This document shows positions 12,614-24,280 of a stretch of DNA of 64,000 nt, piece after piece (the stretch's first letter is position 1; every line of letters begins with the position of its first letter). This DNA is from Epiperipatus broadwayi (taxonomy: Eukaryota; Onychophora; Udeonychophora; Euonychophora; Peripatidae): positions 6,185,092-6,249,091 of the forward strand of contig JAQFVV010000020.1 of assembly GCA_028023455.1 (NCBI GenBank), read 5' to 3'. The notes below the pieces were generated by a model. The model searched no databases and was not told the origin of the DNA. It was given only the letters and a program-made list of their open reading frames with translations. Position numbers and translations under genes: made by a program.

Positions 12614-13624
12614 ATAAGTGTGATATATAAAGTTTTATTTATTAGTTAATCTAACAATCATTATCTGTATTTACTTGTTCTAGTATTTATAGCATGTCTT
12701 GGAATCTTACTTTTAAGATACCAAGTTTGTTTCCAATTTTCATTTATCAGAGGGTGCATTGTAAGATATTTTATATTCCTAATATGTCTAATCATTTTAC
12801 TAACTATTGCTAAATGCTTTGGCAGTCTTCTTAATTTTTATTTACTCACCTGCCCTTAGTTGTTATTGTAAAATAATTAATTTTAAATACATTTAGTTTG
12901 CGCTTTTTGCAAACAACCAAATCTTTCGGCTGGCTATTTACTGGGTTCTTTGTTCTAATTTTCTGAAAGCAGAGATTTTTTTCTAGATTACATAAGATTG
13001 TAATCAACTATTTTTTGCTGTCTTGTATGTGAAATCAACCATGTTTGCTTTCAAAGTAGTATTACATGCAGCAGTCCTACAGCATTATAAAGTCAGTAGT
13101 TAGAATGCTACTGATCAATTGTTCATGCTGGTTTCAGTGATTTCCTACAAGACTGTAACTGTTTTCATATCTCTGAATCGAGAAACTAGAATTGCTGTTT
13201 TTTTGTAATTTTATAAATTGCCAACAGGAAGATATTATCATATCCATTTCTTTTAATTTTAGGTGAAAGAATTTTGCTGCCAAAGCATTTAATCTTTTCA
13301 TATTTTCCATACTCATGTGCACTCTCTGATAAATATCTGTATTCCAATCTAAGTTACTTTTGTATTCATGGCTAGATTTCTTTATTCTACTGTACAACTT
13401 TTAATAAAATTTTCAAATTGTTTAAATTTATTTGGCTGGTGTTTGTCTTGGTACTTTTCTCAATTGTCTAAACAATTCATAAAATCTCTTGTTTCTCCCT
13501 GAGTTTAGTTTGGCGCATTCAGGTTTGCATATCCTGTCCACCCTTAAAATAAATGTCTAGTTCTGATTTTTGGACTAGTGGAACCCTTGTGTTCAGTATA
13601 TGCAAATCCAAAATCTTTCATCTG

Positions 13625-14245
13625 TTACAATATATATATCACTAGAAATTTCTGCAGTAAGTTAATATGCTAGTCTTTATTATATATTATATTTAGTATG
13701 TGTACATAATTTAATATCTATAAGAAATCAATAATAACTTTTCTATTTAAAATTGTTGACATTTTTATCTTTTTATTTGACAAATGTCTTTTTTTAGAAC
13801 AAATGTTTAACAAAAGTATATTATAAACAATTTTTTTTATTACTTAAATTGTAACAAATAAAATTGACAGAGAGCATTACTTAAAGCATTCCCCCTGCTC
13901 TCCCTATTTAAGAAACTAATCCATCTATTTGAAAAATTAATGTATTCTATCACTCTCATAGACATTTTAAACAAATGTACAAAATTCCAACTAGTTATAT
14001 TGAACTTGAATATATTAAGTATGAATTTTTAAATGTTAAAAAATGTTAATTGAAAGAAAGATGTTTTATACTGCCCTCTCATGTGCATTAGTTAAATCAT
14101 AAATAAAATTGATAGTGAACATTATTTAAAACATTCCCACCCACACTTCTTATAACTAAAAAACTAAAAAATTGTGTTCTATGTATAAAATTTCAAAAAG
14201 TTACTTGAATATATGAAATATCAATTTCAAAATGTTAAAAAAATG
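13625..14245. repeat. Dispersed repeat copy 2 with an internal diverged tandem duplication
   Basis: 13625-13960 resembles 11405-11880. The block around 13850-13990 recurs in diverged form at 14095-14230 (both contain AAATAAAATTGA followed by a C-rich pyrimidine run). No gene. Confidence 0.4.
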
Positions 14246-14249
14246 TTAT

Positions 14250-17200
14250 TAAATTGAAAAAAAATTATATTACTTTCTTGTGATTGTGAGTTAACAAACA
14301 AACCAATTTTTAACTTCAATAAAAACATTTAAAATATATATACACTTTTATTTCTGTAACTACTAATTGACAAGTATATATTAGTGCAGTAGCAGAGTAG
14401 TGGACTTGAAGTCAAGTTCAAACTTCTTATGAATCTTTCTAGCAATTATAATACTAACTGTCTTTAAACTAATCAAAATATGTTGCTTTTTTACTAGCAA
14501 TAATCACATATGTAAATACAATCTTTCCTATATAAAATGTATGATTGAGTAGGATAAGAATGAAATTTTTATATAAATTTTTTTACTTGTACAATAAAAT
14601 AAATGAATATAATAAAAACATTATAACTTTTTACATTAATAACATATTAAATATTGTTTTTATAAATTATAATCTCTTTCCCTTGTAAAGTCTAATAATT
14701 ATTTCACCTTAGCCTGTACCAAGGGTAAATAAATATAATATGATCGACTGTATAAATTCATTTCAAATTGCAATAGTAAATATATAATTAAATTTTACCT
14801 TATATTTATGAAATAGTGATTAAAACTTTTTACAGGTACATTATTCAAATTCTTTGAAAAAAAAGCAATGAGGTTAAAAAAGAAAATTGAAATGGATATT
14901 GAGAATAAATCTATAAATATGATACTACAGAATGTAAATTGAAAAATTAAGATGAAAGGTAGGAAGTATCTTCAACCACAGTCTTTTGTATCATATTTTA
15001 ACTGTTTGATATTAAATAATGATTACTTTAATATCTATATATATATTATAACAATCCGGAGAAAGGGAGCTTAATGTAATCTGCACTACAGGGCACCATC
15101 TAGGCATTTGAACCTAGAAAAATTTATAAAGTAGGCAGATACGTAAGTCAAAAAAAAATTTATATTGGTTGATTCTGGTTGTTAGCCCATTGTCACTAGC
15201 TCAGATGGATCAGCAGAGATTTATATTTTACAATAAATTCTTATCTAAGAATATTTTCAAAAGAAGAATAAAATAAGCCACTGCCAGTAATTATACACAC
15301 AAACATTTATTAATGTACATATAAATTTTGAATCATTTTAATATTACCTTTATTTTATAATTTTAATTTGATTTTAGAATTTGATTTTACATTTTAATTT
15401 TTATAAGTTTACATTTTAAATTTTATAAGTTCGCACATATGGATTTATAAAATGTGTTTTTAATGTTGAGTGTAGATCGGTTACATAGATTACACAGTCA
15501 AAAACATTTCAAAATAAACATAAATGATCAAAATATAAAATCATTGGTGGAATTGCAGAGGGAAATTTATAAGAAACTTAATAGCATTCATCATAAGATG
15601 CTGCAGAGACACCAATAACTTAATAGACATCCAACGTAAATACATCTTAGATACTCACCGTAAGGTATCAGTATTTACCGAATGTCTATATATTTTGATC
15701 AAATATGAAAACCAAAAACATAATTAACCGGTAATGAACCCATGCAAGCGTCTATACGCAACTTAAATTTAATGCATTTTTATTTACAGTGTCGAGTATG
15801 AAGCAACTACATAGATTGCATTTGAAAAGAAAATATTCTATCCTTGTTTAACCTTAGGCCAAAAGTTCGTAGTCAAACCAACTTCAATCCATCTGATATA
15901 TCGATGTATTCAATGTAATACGATTATGACAGCACAAATAGGTTAAGAGAAGAAATTGCCTTTCGTCAGATAGAAATACTACATCTATCAGACGATAAGA
16001 GCAATAAAAAAAAACTCCATAGGAAAAGACTGCGGTCATTTTGCCGACTTACAATCACATTCCATAGGCAAAAATAAAGTGTGTGGCGTGGAAAGCGATT
16101 CTGCCTGAAGCAAATCTCGTACTACATCTACTACTTTTACCAATATATCCAATCCATTGACCTAATTCAACTACGAAACAAATAACCTAAGATTACCCTC
16201 CCCTAATATAACTTTACAAATCTATATAGCCATTCACGCCTGATTTAAGTTTAACATTTATATAATTTAATTTATCACAAAACAAAAATCATAAATAAAA
16301 CTTAAAGAACAAAAAAAAAAAAATGGAAATGATTTTACAAAAAAGAAATACATCAAATAAAATTATAACTAATTAATAAATAATTTAGTTTGGTCAGATA
16401 GGAATCTATTTCTACTTTTTTAAATATGGAAAGTTTTTAATTTAATGTTCATGAATTATCTAAAGTTCTTATGGTTTTAAAAGGTCCATAATTTGTAGTG
16501 GTTTGTAATTTTGAATGGGAATTCCCACACAGTCCTGAAGATATTGGTATCCAGTTAGCCATTGTTCTTTTATTTATCCAGGAGGTCTTTTACTTTAGCT
16601 GGTCCTTAATGTAGAAAATGATCGGTCATTTCTCTTTCTTTTTTATAACCACTGAAGGAATTGAAAGTGCATCTTTCAATCCCTTCTCCTCCAACTTTCT
16701 CCAACTTAACACATATCTGTCCTCTTGTAATAACTAACTAATAATTTCCAAACTTTTCCTTTTATATTAATTTTAAGGATTCAATTTACATTACGTCATT
16801 GATGATGATGATCCTTCCATTGAGGGCCGATTTCCCCGATGGATTTCTTTCATTGGCTATTCTGTTCCTATTGTTTTTCCTCTCCTATCTGACCATTGCT
16901 TACACATTTGAAATGCCCAAGGGCTAGCTTACTAATTAAAATAATCATTTCTATTTTACAAAAGATTAATTAATTTATATACATTCTTGAAGATATCTTT
17001 TTATCTTCAATTAAATCTTTTTAAAGTTTTTACTTTTAAAATACTTTTTCTATTTTTAATGAAGTTTTATTTTAATAATTTTTTTTTTTCTGTGCAATTT
17101 TATATACATATATGAGTTTAGTATAGAATTTTAATTTTTGATTTTTAATTCTTAAAAAGGAAGTTTTATTTGCGAACTTTTATTCTTTTCATGTTTACTA

Positions 17201-18345
17201 ATAAAAAACAATGTAACGTCATCTGTGCCTGTTACTATATATATATAATTTTAATAAAACATTCATGATGTAGTGTGAATATATCTACCTTCCATGTCTG
17301 TAATCTGGAATTTGTATTCAAATTGGTCATTTGTCAAGTTTCAAACAGTCTTAGCATTTTTGATTTTAAACATAGTGTTCAAATTATCATTTTCATAAAA
17401 TCAAACCTTAATTTATTACTTGTAAATCCAGAATAAATATTATAAATATTTATACATCATTTTGATGTTTCCTACATTCAAGGTTGAAAATAGTATCAAA
17501 TAAATATTGTTTTAAATAAATTAATATATGCCTTTTTTTCTATCTCTTATAAACTAAAAGTTAATACAAACACACAGAAGGGTATATATTTATTTTATGT
17601 TTTTACACTTTTTAAAAAGGACCATAATAAATTATTAATATATTGGGAATAAAAAATAATATAAATTGATGCATCATATTTGTTCTGATTCAGAAATAAT
17701 AAATGTTTTTTTTTTTAAAAAAATGTGATTTGCACTTTATTTTTAATTATAAGAATTGCATCACTTTGATATAGAAAGTCATTCCAGAGACGACCATGCT
17801 ACTATTTAAAATAGATCACAAAATATTTAATTAATTTGATGATAAAACAAAGATGAAAAATTATTACAACTCTCACCATCTAACATTTGACAAGCAGGTA
17901 AGTAATGTCTGATATCAATTTGAAGACCTATCAAAAAAATCTTTGAAGCTGCAATAGGTTAGTATAAATTATATATTCTAATAGTATGGACATGGTGTGA
18001 ACATGGAGTATGAGGATTATCATTCTGCAAACTTCACAATCAATAAGAATGAGCAAAAATCAAGAGCTACTCTATAAAATCTAGCCCAACCATCTAGTCA
18101 ATGCCAAACTTATGGCATAATATAAAAATAAGTTGCATGCACATGTAGTGCTAAAGTTACAATAATACACAAAAAATGTTGAGATCAAAATATGCTGATC
18201 ATCATTGATGATCTTGGGTACCTGGTATTTTGAACACAGTGGTCATATTAATTATCATAAAGAGAATGAATTTTATAGATGATCTTTACTTTTGTGCTAT
18301 CAAAATCATCCTGCAGAGAATAATCTGGATGCCCAAACACAACAT
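14250..18345. other. AT-rich DNA without a recognised gene
   Basis: No ORF with recognisable domains. 15590-16250 is less AT-rich and holds more CpG than its surroundings but matches nothing I know. 16795-16860 contains a GATGATGATGATC run next to GC-richer sequence, similar in style to the 3' tail of a LINE. Short AT microsatellites lie at 15035-15048 and 17237-17248. Confidence 0.45.

Positions 18346-18346
<1 letters not shown>

Positions 18347-18439
<93 letters not shown>
18347..18439. repeat. Compound (AC)n-(AT)n microsatellite
   Basis: About 18 AC dinucleotides run directly into about 28 AT dinucleotides. The open frames across it (poly-Thr/His, poly-Tyr/Ile and similar) are artefacts of the repeat. 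Confidence 0.95.
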
Positions 18440-18441
<2 letters not shown>

Positions 18442-18687
18442 TATAGAGGATTTCCATCTTTTCCTGAAGGTTTCTGATCATTATTTTAGTTGTATTTTTA
18501 TATTGGACAATTTCCATCATCTAATAAAAGTTTTGAATGATCTTTAGAAAAATTTAACTTTATTTCAAATACATTCAACTGTTAGTAATATAGCACATTA
18601 AACAGGTTAGTATATTCACAATGTTTCAAGAGTTATTATTCTGTTCTTTTCTTCAAATGCTGCTGGACTGATCAGTGACAGTACTTT

Positions 18688-18775
18688 GCATGGGATTTGA
18701 ACCTGGACCCTTAGATTCTTGAATATTGAATTTTAAGATAAGGCTCTAACCAGCTTAGCCATCCTTCCCAAAGGC
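18688..18775 (-). repeat. tRNA-derived SINE head
   Basis: On the minus strand there is an A box (TGGCTAAGCTGGTTAGAGC) followed about 40 bases later by a canonical B box (GGTTCAAATCCCA), the layout of a tRNA gene or tRNA-derived SINE promoter. The region between does not form a clean cloverleaf by eye. A non-tRNA body may continue to about 18570. It lies just downstream of the Penelope-like relic at 18805-19440 in the same orientation. Confidence 0.5.
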
Positions 18776-18804
18776 AACAGTCAGTAGAAATTTCATGTAC
18801 TTGT

Positions 18805-19440
18805 CTATGAGGTTCCTTGTGATTGCTCCATTTTTTCCTTAAGAGTGAAGTTGATTAGTGGTTTCCATACATTATGTGTAGTACACAAGATTGACTTATG
18901 TGGTTGTTTGCCATTATCATGTGAGTTCTCCATTTTTTCCTTAAGAGTGAAGTTGATTAGTGGTTTCCATACATTATGTGTAGTACACAAGATTGACTTA
19001 TGTGGTTGTTTGCCATTGTCATGTGAGCAGCTTCTTTAAATTTTCTTCTTTGTACCTTTTCTCCTCTATCCCAATATTTTTGTTTCCCAATTGAACATAT
19101 ATGATCATCACTAACATGGTCTGCTACCTTAGACACATCTGTTTTCTCTCTTCTAATTATAAGTTTGTGTTCTTGCAAGCACTTTTCAATGGGATATCTG
19201 GTCTCACCAATATATGTTCTTCCACATTCACTTGTTATTTCATAGATGCAGTTTTTTCTTTTCAGCATTTCAAGTTTAGGCTTTGTAGATGTTAGAATTC
19301 TTCATAGTATGGTATGGCTCTGGAAAGCTGTTCTGATGTTATACTGGTTGCAGATTAAGGAGTCTTGCCATGATAACACTTTGAAATTGTTGATTGCTAT
19401 TGATATTAGGATCGTCTACATGTTGACTGGTTTTTAATGA
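18805..19440 (-). pseudogene. Penelope-like element relic, GIY-YIG endonuclease end
   Basis: The minus-strand frame 19268-18957 (103 codons) reads a GIY-YIG-type nuclease core: CIYEI, then GRTYIGETR about ten residues later, then EHK, a VADHV segment and a basic region, in the order seen at the C-terminus of Penelope-like element proteins. Upstream, the same frame continues past an in-frame TGA (near 19302) with residues like the linker that precedes GIY-YIG in these proteins (YNIRTAFQSHTIL). Downstream, a frameshift moves the typical VWKPL-like C-terminus into another frame. The reverse transcriptase part is absent. This is a 5'-truncated dead copy. Confidence 0.75.
18826..19029. repeat. 102-bp tandem duplication inside the Penelope-like relic
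   Basis: Two nearly identical units, 18826-18927 and 18928-19029, differ at very few positions. The unit is 102 bases (34 codons), so the duplication keeps frame; on the minus strand the overlapping frame repeats CTTHNVWKPLINFTLKEKM twice. The duplicated part is the C-terminal end of the element's protein and the start of its 3' region. Confidence 0.85.
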
Positions 19441-20060
19441 AGTATATGTAAGCACATAGACATGACTATATGACAATGTAAAATTAACATATTCTAATTT
19501 TAACAAAATAATAAAGATCATTTAATTTTAATAAGACATAAATAATGACTGACTTTATGTATGCGTGTATATAAATGGGTACATGTGGAGATATGTGCAT
19601 GTATTGGCATTTATATTCCAATTATATTTAAATTTGTTAATAATAAATTTATTAAATTTATATATCAGTATTATTATATTTTCAGATGACATAATTAATT
19701 CAAGAGGAAAAGTCTTTATACAATGAATGGACCCATATGTGCATATTTTAATATGAACTATTTGGTGGTTACTAATGTTAGATATTCTCAACTTACAAAT
19801 TAGGTTTATTAGTTTATTAATGTTAATTGTAAATAAAATAACATCTTAAGCAATCCAGTTTGAAAGTTCTTTCAAAATTATTTGGCGTTTGTTTTCCCAT
19901 TTACATCATTTAATTAATCAGCCTATTCATTCAGGGTATTGAATGTTTCTTATATAAGTAAATTGAGGGACTTGAACTTAGAATTTTTCAGTCTATATTC
20001 ATCCTCCATTTCATCTCAAACAACTGACCAACAGATAACATACGTGTGAAAAATATAGAT

Positions 20061-20108
20061 AATCCCCAATATACTATTTCATGCAGAACCAGTACTCATT
20101 AGTAAAGC
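20061..20108 (-). ncRNA. Hammerhead-like motif, left arm, broken
   Basis: Minus-strand counterpart of the motif at 20702-20747. It has CTAATGA (20096-20102) where CTGATGA is required, so invariant G5 is A, and GAAA at 20077-20080. The segment after the presumed cleavage site, TTGGGG, would pair better with the right arm's CCCAA strand than the right arm's own TTGAG does. This is a decayed copy that supports the consensus. Confidence 0.45.
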
Positions 20109-20701
20109 CAGATCATAATTTCCTACACTTATATACAATCAGTGTTCAGCTTATATCAAGATAGCAATTCCTTAAACTTTAATGGACAGGTATCAATCTT
20201 CTCACCTTTCCAACAATTCAACCATCTACTCGGTTTGATAATATAGTTATGTCCATGTAGACTTTATATCAATCTAACCCCTTATATTATCAGACCATTA
20301 CATATTCATATATTACCAGAAGAGGAATGGGTTGAACTTATAAATGTAACCTATTTCCAAGGCAATATATAATTAGCTCATACTGAATGAATAGTCTACT
20401 TACATATTGCTTTGGAAATAGGTTACATCTATAAGTTCAGCTCCTCTCTCCCTTAGTAATATATAGTTATGAAATGGTCCAATAATATAAGGGGTTAAAT
20501 TGACATAATGTTTACATGAGTATGATTACAATATCAAATCCACAAAGAATTTGAGGACTCCATCTTTGGTTTTTCAATGAAATGGATGATTCAATAGTTA
20601 GAAGGGTGAAAATATTGAAGCCTATCCACTAAAATTTAAGGAATTGCTAGCTTAATATAAGCTGAGCACTGATTATATATATGTGTGGGAAATTATGATC
20701 T

Positions 20702-20747
20702 GGCCCAACTGATGAGTGCTGGTTCTGTATGAAATATATATATTGAG
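20702..20747 (+). ncRNA. Putative hammerhead ribozyme, right arm
   Basis: Core CTGATGA at 20709-20715 and GAAA at 20731-20734. Stem II GTGC/GTAT (20716-20719 with 20727-20730) pairs with two G-U wobbles. After GAA comes an AT-alternating stretch that can give a tiny stem III and an ATA cleavage triplet ending at 20742, then TTGAG (20743-20747), which pairs with CCCAA (20704-20708) at four of five positions. The AT-rich stem III makes this the weakest of the four subfamilies, but the layout matches the others. Confidence 0.5.
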
Positions 20748-21080
20748 AATCATCTATATTTTAGACATATGTGGTCATGTTGAGACAGAGTGGAAGATGA
20801 ATGCAGAGTGAAAAATCCTAAGTTTAAATCCCTCTATTTACTTATCTTTTAAAAAGAACTGAATTTATTTTCTAATTCCAAAATGAAATCTTCTTTTAAT
20901 GATACCATAAAGAAACCTTCTGGAGACAAAATCCTATAGTTTTTTTTAGTTGGAAAATTCAGTCAACTTTTTTCAACATATATTGAAGTAGTAACTCTTC
21001 TATCTCTATTTATATTTTATAAATCTCATGGTTGGTAAATTAGGTAGTGGACTTAATTAGTGAAGAATGCACTAGCTTCA

Positions 21081-21563
21081 CACTCTCAAATCAAAATGCT
21101 TTAGATTTGCCTATATAATTAGAAAGTAGGTTGAAGATAAGATGGCCACTGTTATCTTTATAAAGTTTTAATCTTGTATTAAGATTTATAGGGGCCCCTT
21201 TTGTGGTAAAATTAAACACTCAAGGTGCATAGTATTAAGGTTAAAATTTTATATGTATTTATGTGTTAACCATGTACTTAATAATAATTAATGTTTACAA
21301 CTTTAAATTGATTCAAAATATTTCTAAGATCTAAATATTAACTCACACTCTCAAATTAAAATGCTTTAGATTTGACTATATAATTAGAAAGTATGTTAAA
21401 GATAAGATGGCCACTCTTATCTTTATAAAGAAATAATCTTGTGTTAAGATTTGTAGAAGTCCCTCTGATGGTAAAATTAAGCACTCAAAGTGCATAGTAT
21501 TAAGGTTAAAGCCTTATATGTATTTATGTGCTAACAATGCACTTAATAATAATTGATGTTTAT
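21081..21563. repeat. Diverged tandem duplication, ~265-bp period
   Basis: The block starting at 21081 is repeated from 21346 with scattered substitutions; both include AAGATAAGATGGCCACT and GTGCATAGTATTAAGGTTAA. A related fragment lies near 34200-34310. No coding capacity. Confidence 0.75.
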
Positions 21564-22568
21564 AAAATCAGCTTTTATAAGTTTCATTGGTTTTTTTTTT
21601 TTATAAACATCGATTTATATTATATATGTCACACATTGACAAAGGTCTGCCTGTATTATTTATTCAAGTCAATTTTACTTTAATTTTAAAAAGATAAGGA
21701 AACTGATTTATTTTAATTAAGTTACTTTGGTAAATCACTTTTAAAATTTATGTTACAGAAATAAGTTTCATTTAATGCTAGCTATAAAACTTTTACTCAA
21801 TTATTTCATATTTTTTATTATTAATTTAAAAAAAAAAAAAAACTCGTAGAAAGTCAATTTCTTTTGAAGCTTTGTTGGATTTCAAATTAACAATATTTAA
21901 GCTTCATATAAACAAACAAATTTATTTTATTTAATCTTTTTTGTAAACCAAATGAATGAAAATAATTATTCACTTACCAGAGAATTGTTTAAACAGGTAA
22001 TCACTGGCTTTTTAAATTAAGGAATTTGTTAAATGAGTAGGTTTATTAATTAAAAAACTTGGTCAATGAGTGAGTTAGTTAATTTTAAAAAATCTGTTAA
22101 ATGAGGGGGGGGGGTTATTAATAAAAAAAAGTGATATAAAAAGAAAAAGATCAGTTCAGAATTATTCTGAATATTCTGTTTCTATTTTTCATTGATTCTG
22201 TAGCTACTTGTGATCATTATTTTCTTCTTCTTAGCACAATGTATTTTGAACTTTATCAGAAGTCAAGTTTATAATCATCTGCAGCTAGGCATTGGGAAAA
22301 CAAAATGTCCAACTTTGCTTGCTAAGTTTGAGCCAACAATATGCTAACTATCATCAAGTATGCAACAACAGACGTACTTCTCAATTTGAAAGAAAAATTT
22401 CAAGACAACTTTCTATAAGATTAAAAAAAAGGTAAATGAAGAGACTTCACATTGAAATTAATAAGACGCTTTTTTTGTACATTATGTACATATATAAAAA
22501 ATTAAATTTCTGGAAAATAGTGTCTCCTCCACCATTTTTTTCTTGGTCTCAAGGTAACCTTTAATTTT

Positions 22569-22880
22569 TTTAATTTCATTCTCATAGTTTTGTAGTAAAG
22601 TAGAGTTAAAAGTGACTGCTGGAGGGTTGCATTAGATCCTAAGATCTAGATGCAGTGCTCTCAGATCCAAGGTTCCTCACTGATGATGGCCACAAGCCAG
22701 AAACTAGTCTGGGGATATAGGATGAGTAGGCACTAGATAGGGATTTTATGCACTAGCCTTCTGGCATCCATTGATTACTCTGTTTGGCACATGGTGGCAC
22801 TACTGTATGGAGAGTTTTGCCTTTGTTTGCAACAATTATGTGCTAGTATAGAGATGGTGATCATGTGATGTTTAGTGGTA
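22569..22880 (+). mobile_element. Ribozyme-bearing short retroelement, subfamily 1, near-complete unit
   Basis: A ~310-bp unit matching 28856-29174 and, inverted, 27044-27320. It starts with an AT-rich lead, holds the hammerhead in its first half, and ends with a tail shared by all members (GGCACTACTGTATGGAGAG near 22796, then GTGATCATGTGATG near 22858). An 8-bp duplication, TAACCTTT, flanks it (22555-22562 and 22881-22888), and the paralogous site near 29705 in copy 2 lacks the unit, confirming an insertion. Non-coding. Penelope-like or retrozyme-like origin is inferred. Confidence 0.75.
22674..22715 (+). ncRNA. Putative hammerhead ribozyme (type I), best copy
   Basis: All conserved parts are present. 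Stem I strand TCCTCA (22674-22679) pairs over 6 bp, one of them G-U, with TGGGGA (22710-22715). Core CTGATGA is at 22680-22686. Stem II TGGC/GCCA (22687-22690 with 22696-22699) is a perfect 4-bp stem with a 5-base loop. GAAA is at 22700-22703. Stem III is only ACTAGT, a palindrome, followed by the cleavage C at 22709 (triplet GTC). Such minimal, self-complementary stem III hammerheads are described from Penelope-like elements, where they are thought to act as dimers. Confidence 0.85.
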
Positions 22881-23642
22881 TAACCTTTCATTTATGAAAT
22901 ATTTTATAAAATGTATACTTACATTACTAAAAAGATAGTAGTGATTATAATTTAAAATACATAATTTTATGTATTTATGTATCTATTACATAAAGCTATT
23001 TTTTAATGTTTATATGTTATAACATATTAGTTTTACCTTAGTATATTTGATGTATTATTGTATGTTTAGTCTAGACAGAAGAAACGGTTTGTTTCTTCGA
23101 GTTTAATTTTCTTTCCCCCTCATAAAGAGTTTTAATTTAAAACAAAAAAAGAAAAGGAAAAATTTCTTCTGTGATTTTTATTAATTATGATGTACTTTTA
23201 GATCAATATTACTTTTAAAGAAAAGTTTTAAACAGAAAAAAAAATTAAAAAAAGATATTTATTTTTAATAGTTTATATTTAATAATAATTTAGTGTCTCT
23301 GAATATATTTAAAAATCATTAATATATATATGCATGTTTATTGCAATGTGCATGTAATTATATAAGTCTTCTGAGAAGATGATTTAACTTGTTAGGTTTT
23401 GCTTGTTTACTCCGTTTGTGTCATGCAGATTGTCTATAGTAATCCTGGGTATTTATCTATCACACATAAATTTAGTATATGTATGCTCACTTCCCTGTGA
23501 TATATATATAATTGAAATAATATTTTTAACAGTTTACAAACAATTACAAACAATCCTTAAATCCGCAGAAGTACTTTCGGTTACTTTCTAACCTGCCTCA
23601 ACTGCCATTAAATTCAAAAACCAAAAGCGGAAGCAAACGTCA

Positions 23643-23957
23643 TCAATTCAAATTCCACGAATCTCGTATTTTAATGTTAGAAGCTTGTCGATTTATTAAA
23701 TGCGTTTTATTCCTGTTTATAAAAATTGTCTCTTTAATTTTTCTTTTACTATGGTTTCTCTCTTCATGAAGAATTTTCACATTTTCAAAATTAAATTTAA
23801 ATTGATATTTACATGTTTTTTCTTGATCAAAGAAAACTGAAGGAGATATTAAATCACCATTATTTTTATTTTTTACACGCTTATATAACAATTCATGTTC
23901 CTTCAATCTTTTCTCAATACTGCACTTAGATTCACCAATATATGATAGCATACAATC
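23643..23957 (-). pseudogene. Penelope-like GIY-YIG domain fragment, left arm
   Basis: The minus-strand frame reads DCMLSYIGES, then SIEKRLKEHE about five residues on (the conserved Arg and Glu-His region after YIG), then a Lys-rich stretch, EERNHSKRKIKE and a terminal NRQ...RDSWNLN before the stop. This is the usual C-terminal layout of Penelope-like proteins. The GIY half of the motif and the whole reverse transcriptase are missing. The frame is intact to its natural stop but has no start of its own. Confidence 0.75.
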
Positions 23958-23965
23958 ACAGAAAA

Positions 23966-24280
23966 AAAATTGATTGTATGCTATCATATATAGGTGAATC
24001 TAGGTGCAGTATTGAGAAAAGATTGAAGGAACATGAATTGTTATATAAGCGTGTAAAAAATAAAAATAATGGTGATTTAATATCTCCTTCAGTTTTCTTT
24101 GATCAAGAAAAAACATGTAAATATAAATTTAAATTTGAAAATATGAAAATTCTTCATGAAGAGAGAAACCATAGTAAAAGAAAAATTAAAGAGATAATTT
24201 TTATAAACAGAAATAAAACGCATTTAATAAATCGACAAGCTTCTAACATTAAAATACGAGATTCGTGGAATTTGAATTGA
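23966..24280 (+). pseudogene. Penelope-like GIY-YIG domain fragment, right arm
   Basis: Inverted copy of the left-arm fragment, again beginning at DCMLSYIGES and ending WNLN-stop. It differs by a few residues and by a two-codon in-frame deletion in the KFKFEN region. Retained reading frames in both arms point to a recent origin rather than selection. Confidence 0.75.

Larger units (their letters stand above)
19954..20845. mobile_element. Large inverted-repeat element with hammerhead and tRNA-like motifs
   Basis: Arms 19954-20370 and 20403-20845 are inverted copies, diverged but alignable along their whole length, around a spacer of about 30 bases. Each arm contains, reading outward from the centre, a hammerhead-like motif and then a tRNA-like segment ending in a B-box-like sequence (AAGTTTAAATCCC at 20820-20832; the left arm has its inverted counterpart near 19972). 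No protein-coding region. A clear target-site duplication was not found. It could be a foldback element or a pair of head-to-head short retroelements. Confidence 0.65.

Noticed and set aside
13134-13397. 87-codon minus-strand frame
   Set aside because: It is Lys/Ser/Asn-rich without a recognisable domain; nearby frames also look weakly coding, but nothing identifies a family. Possibly decayed retroelement, not supportable.
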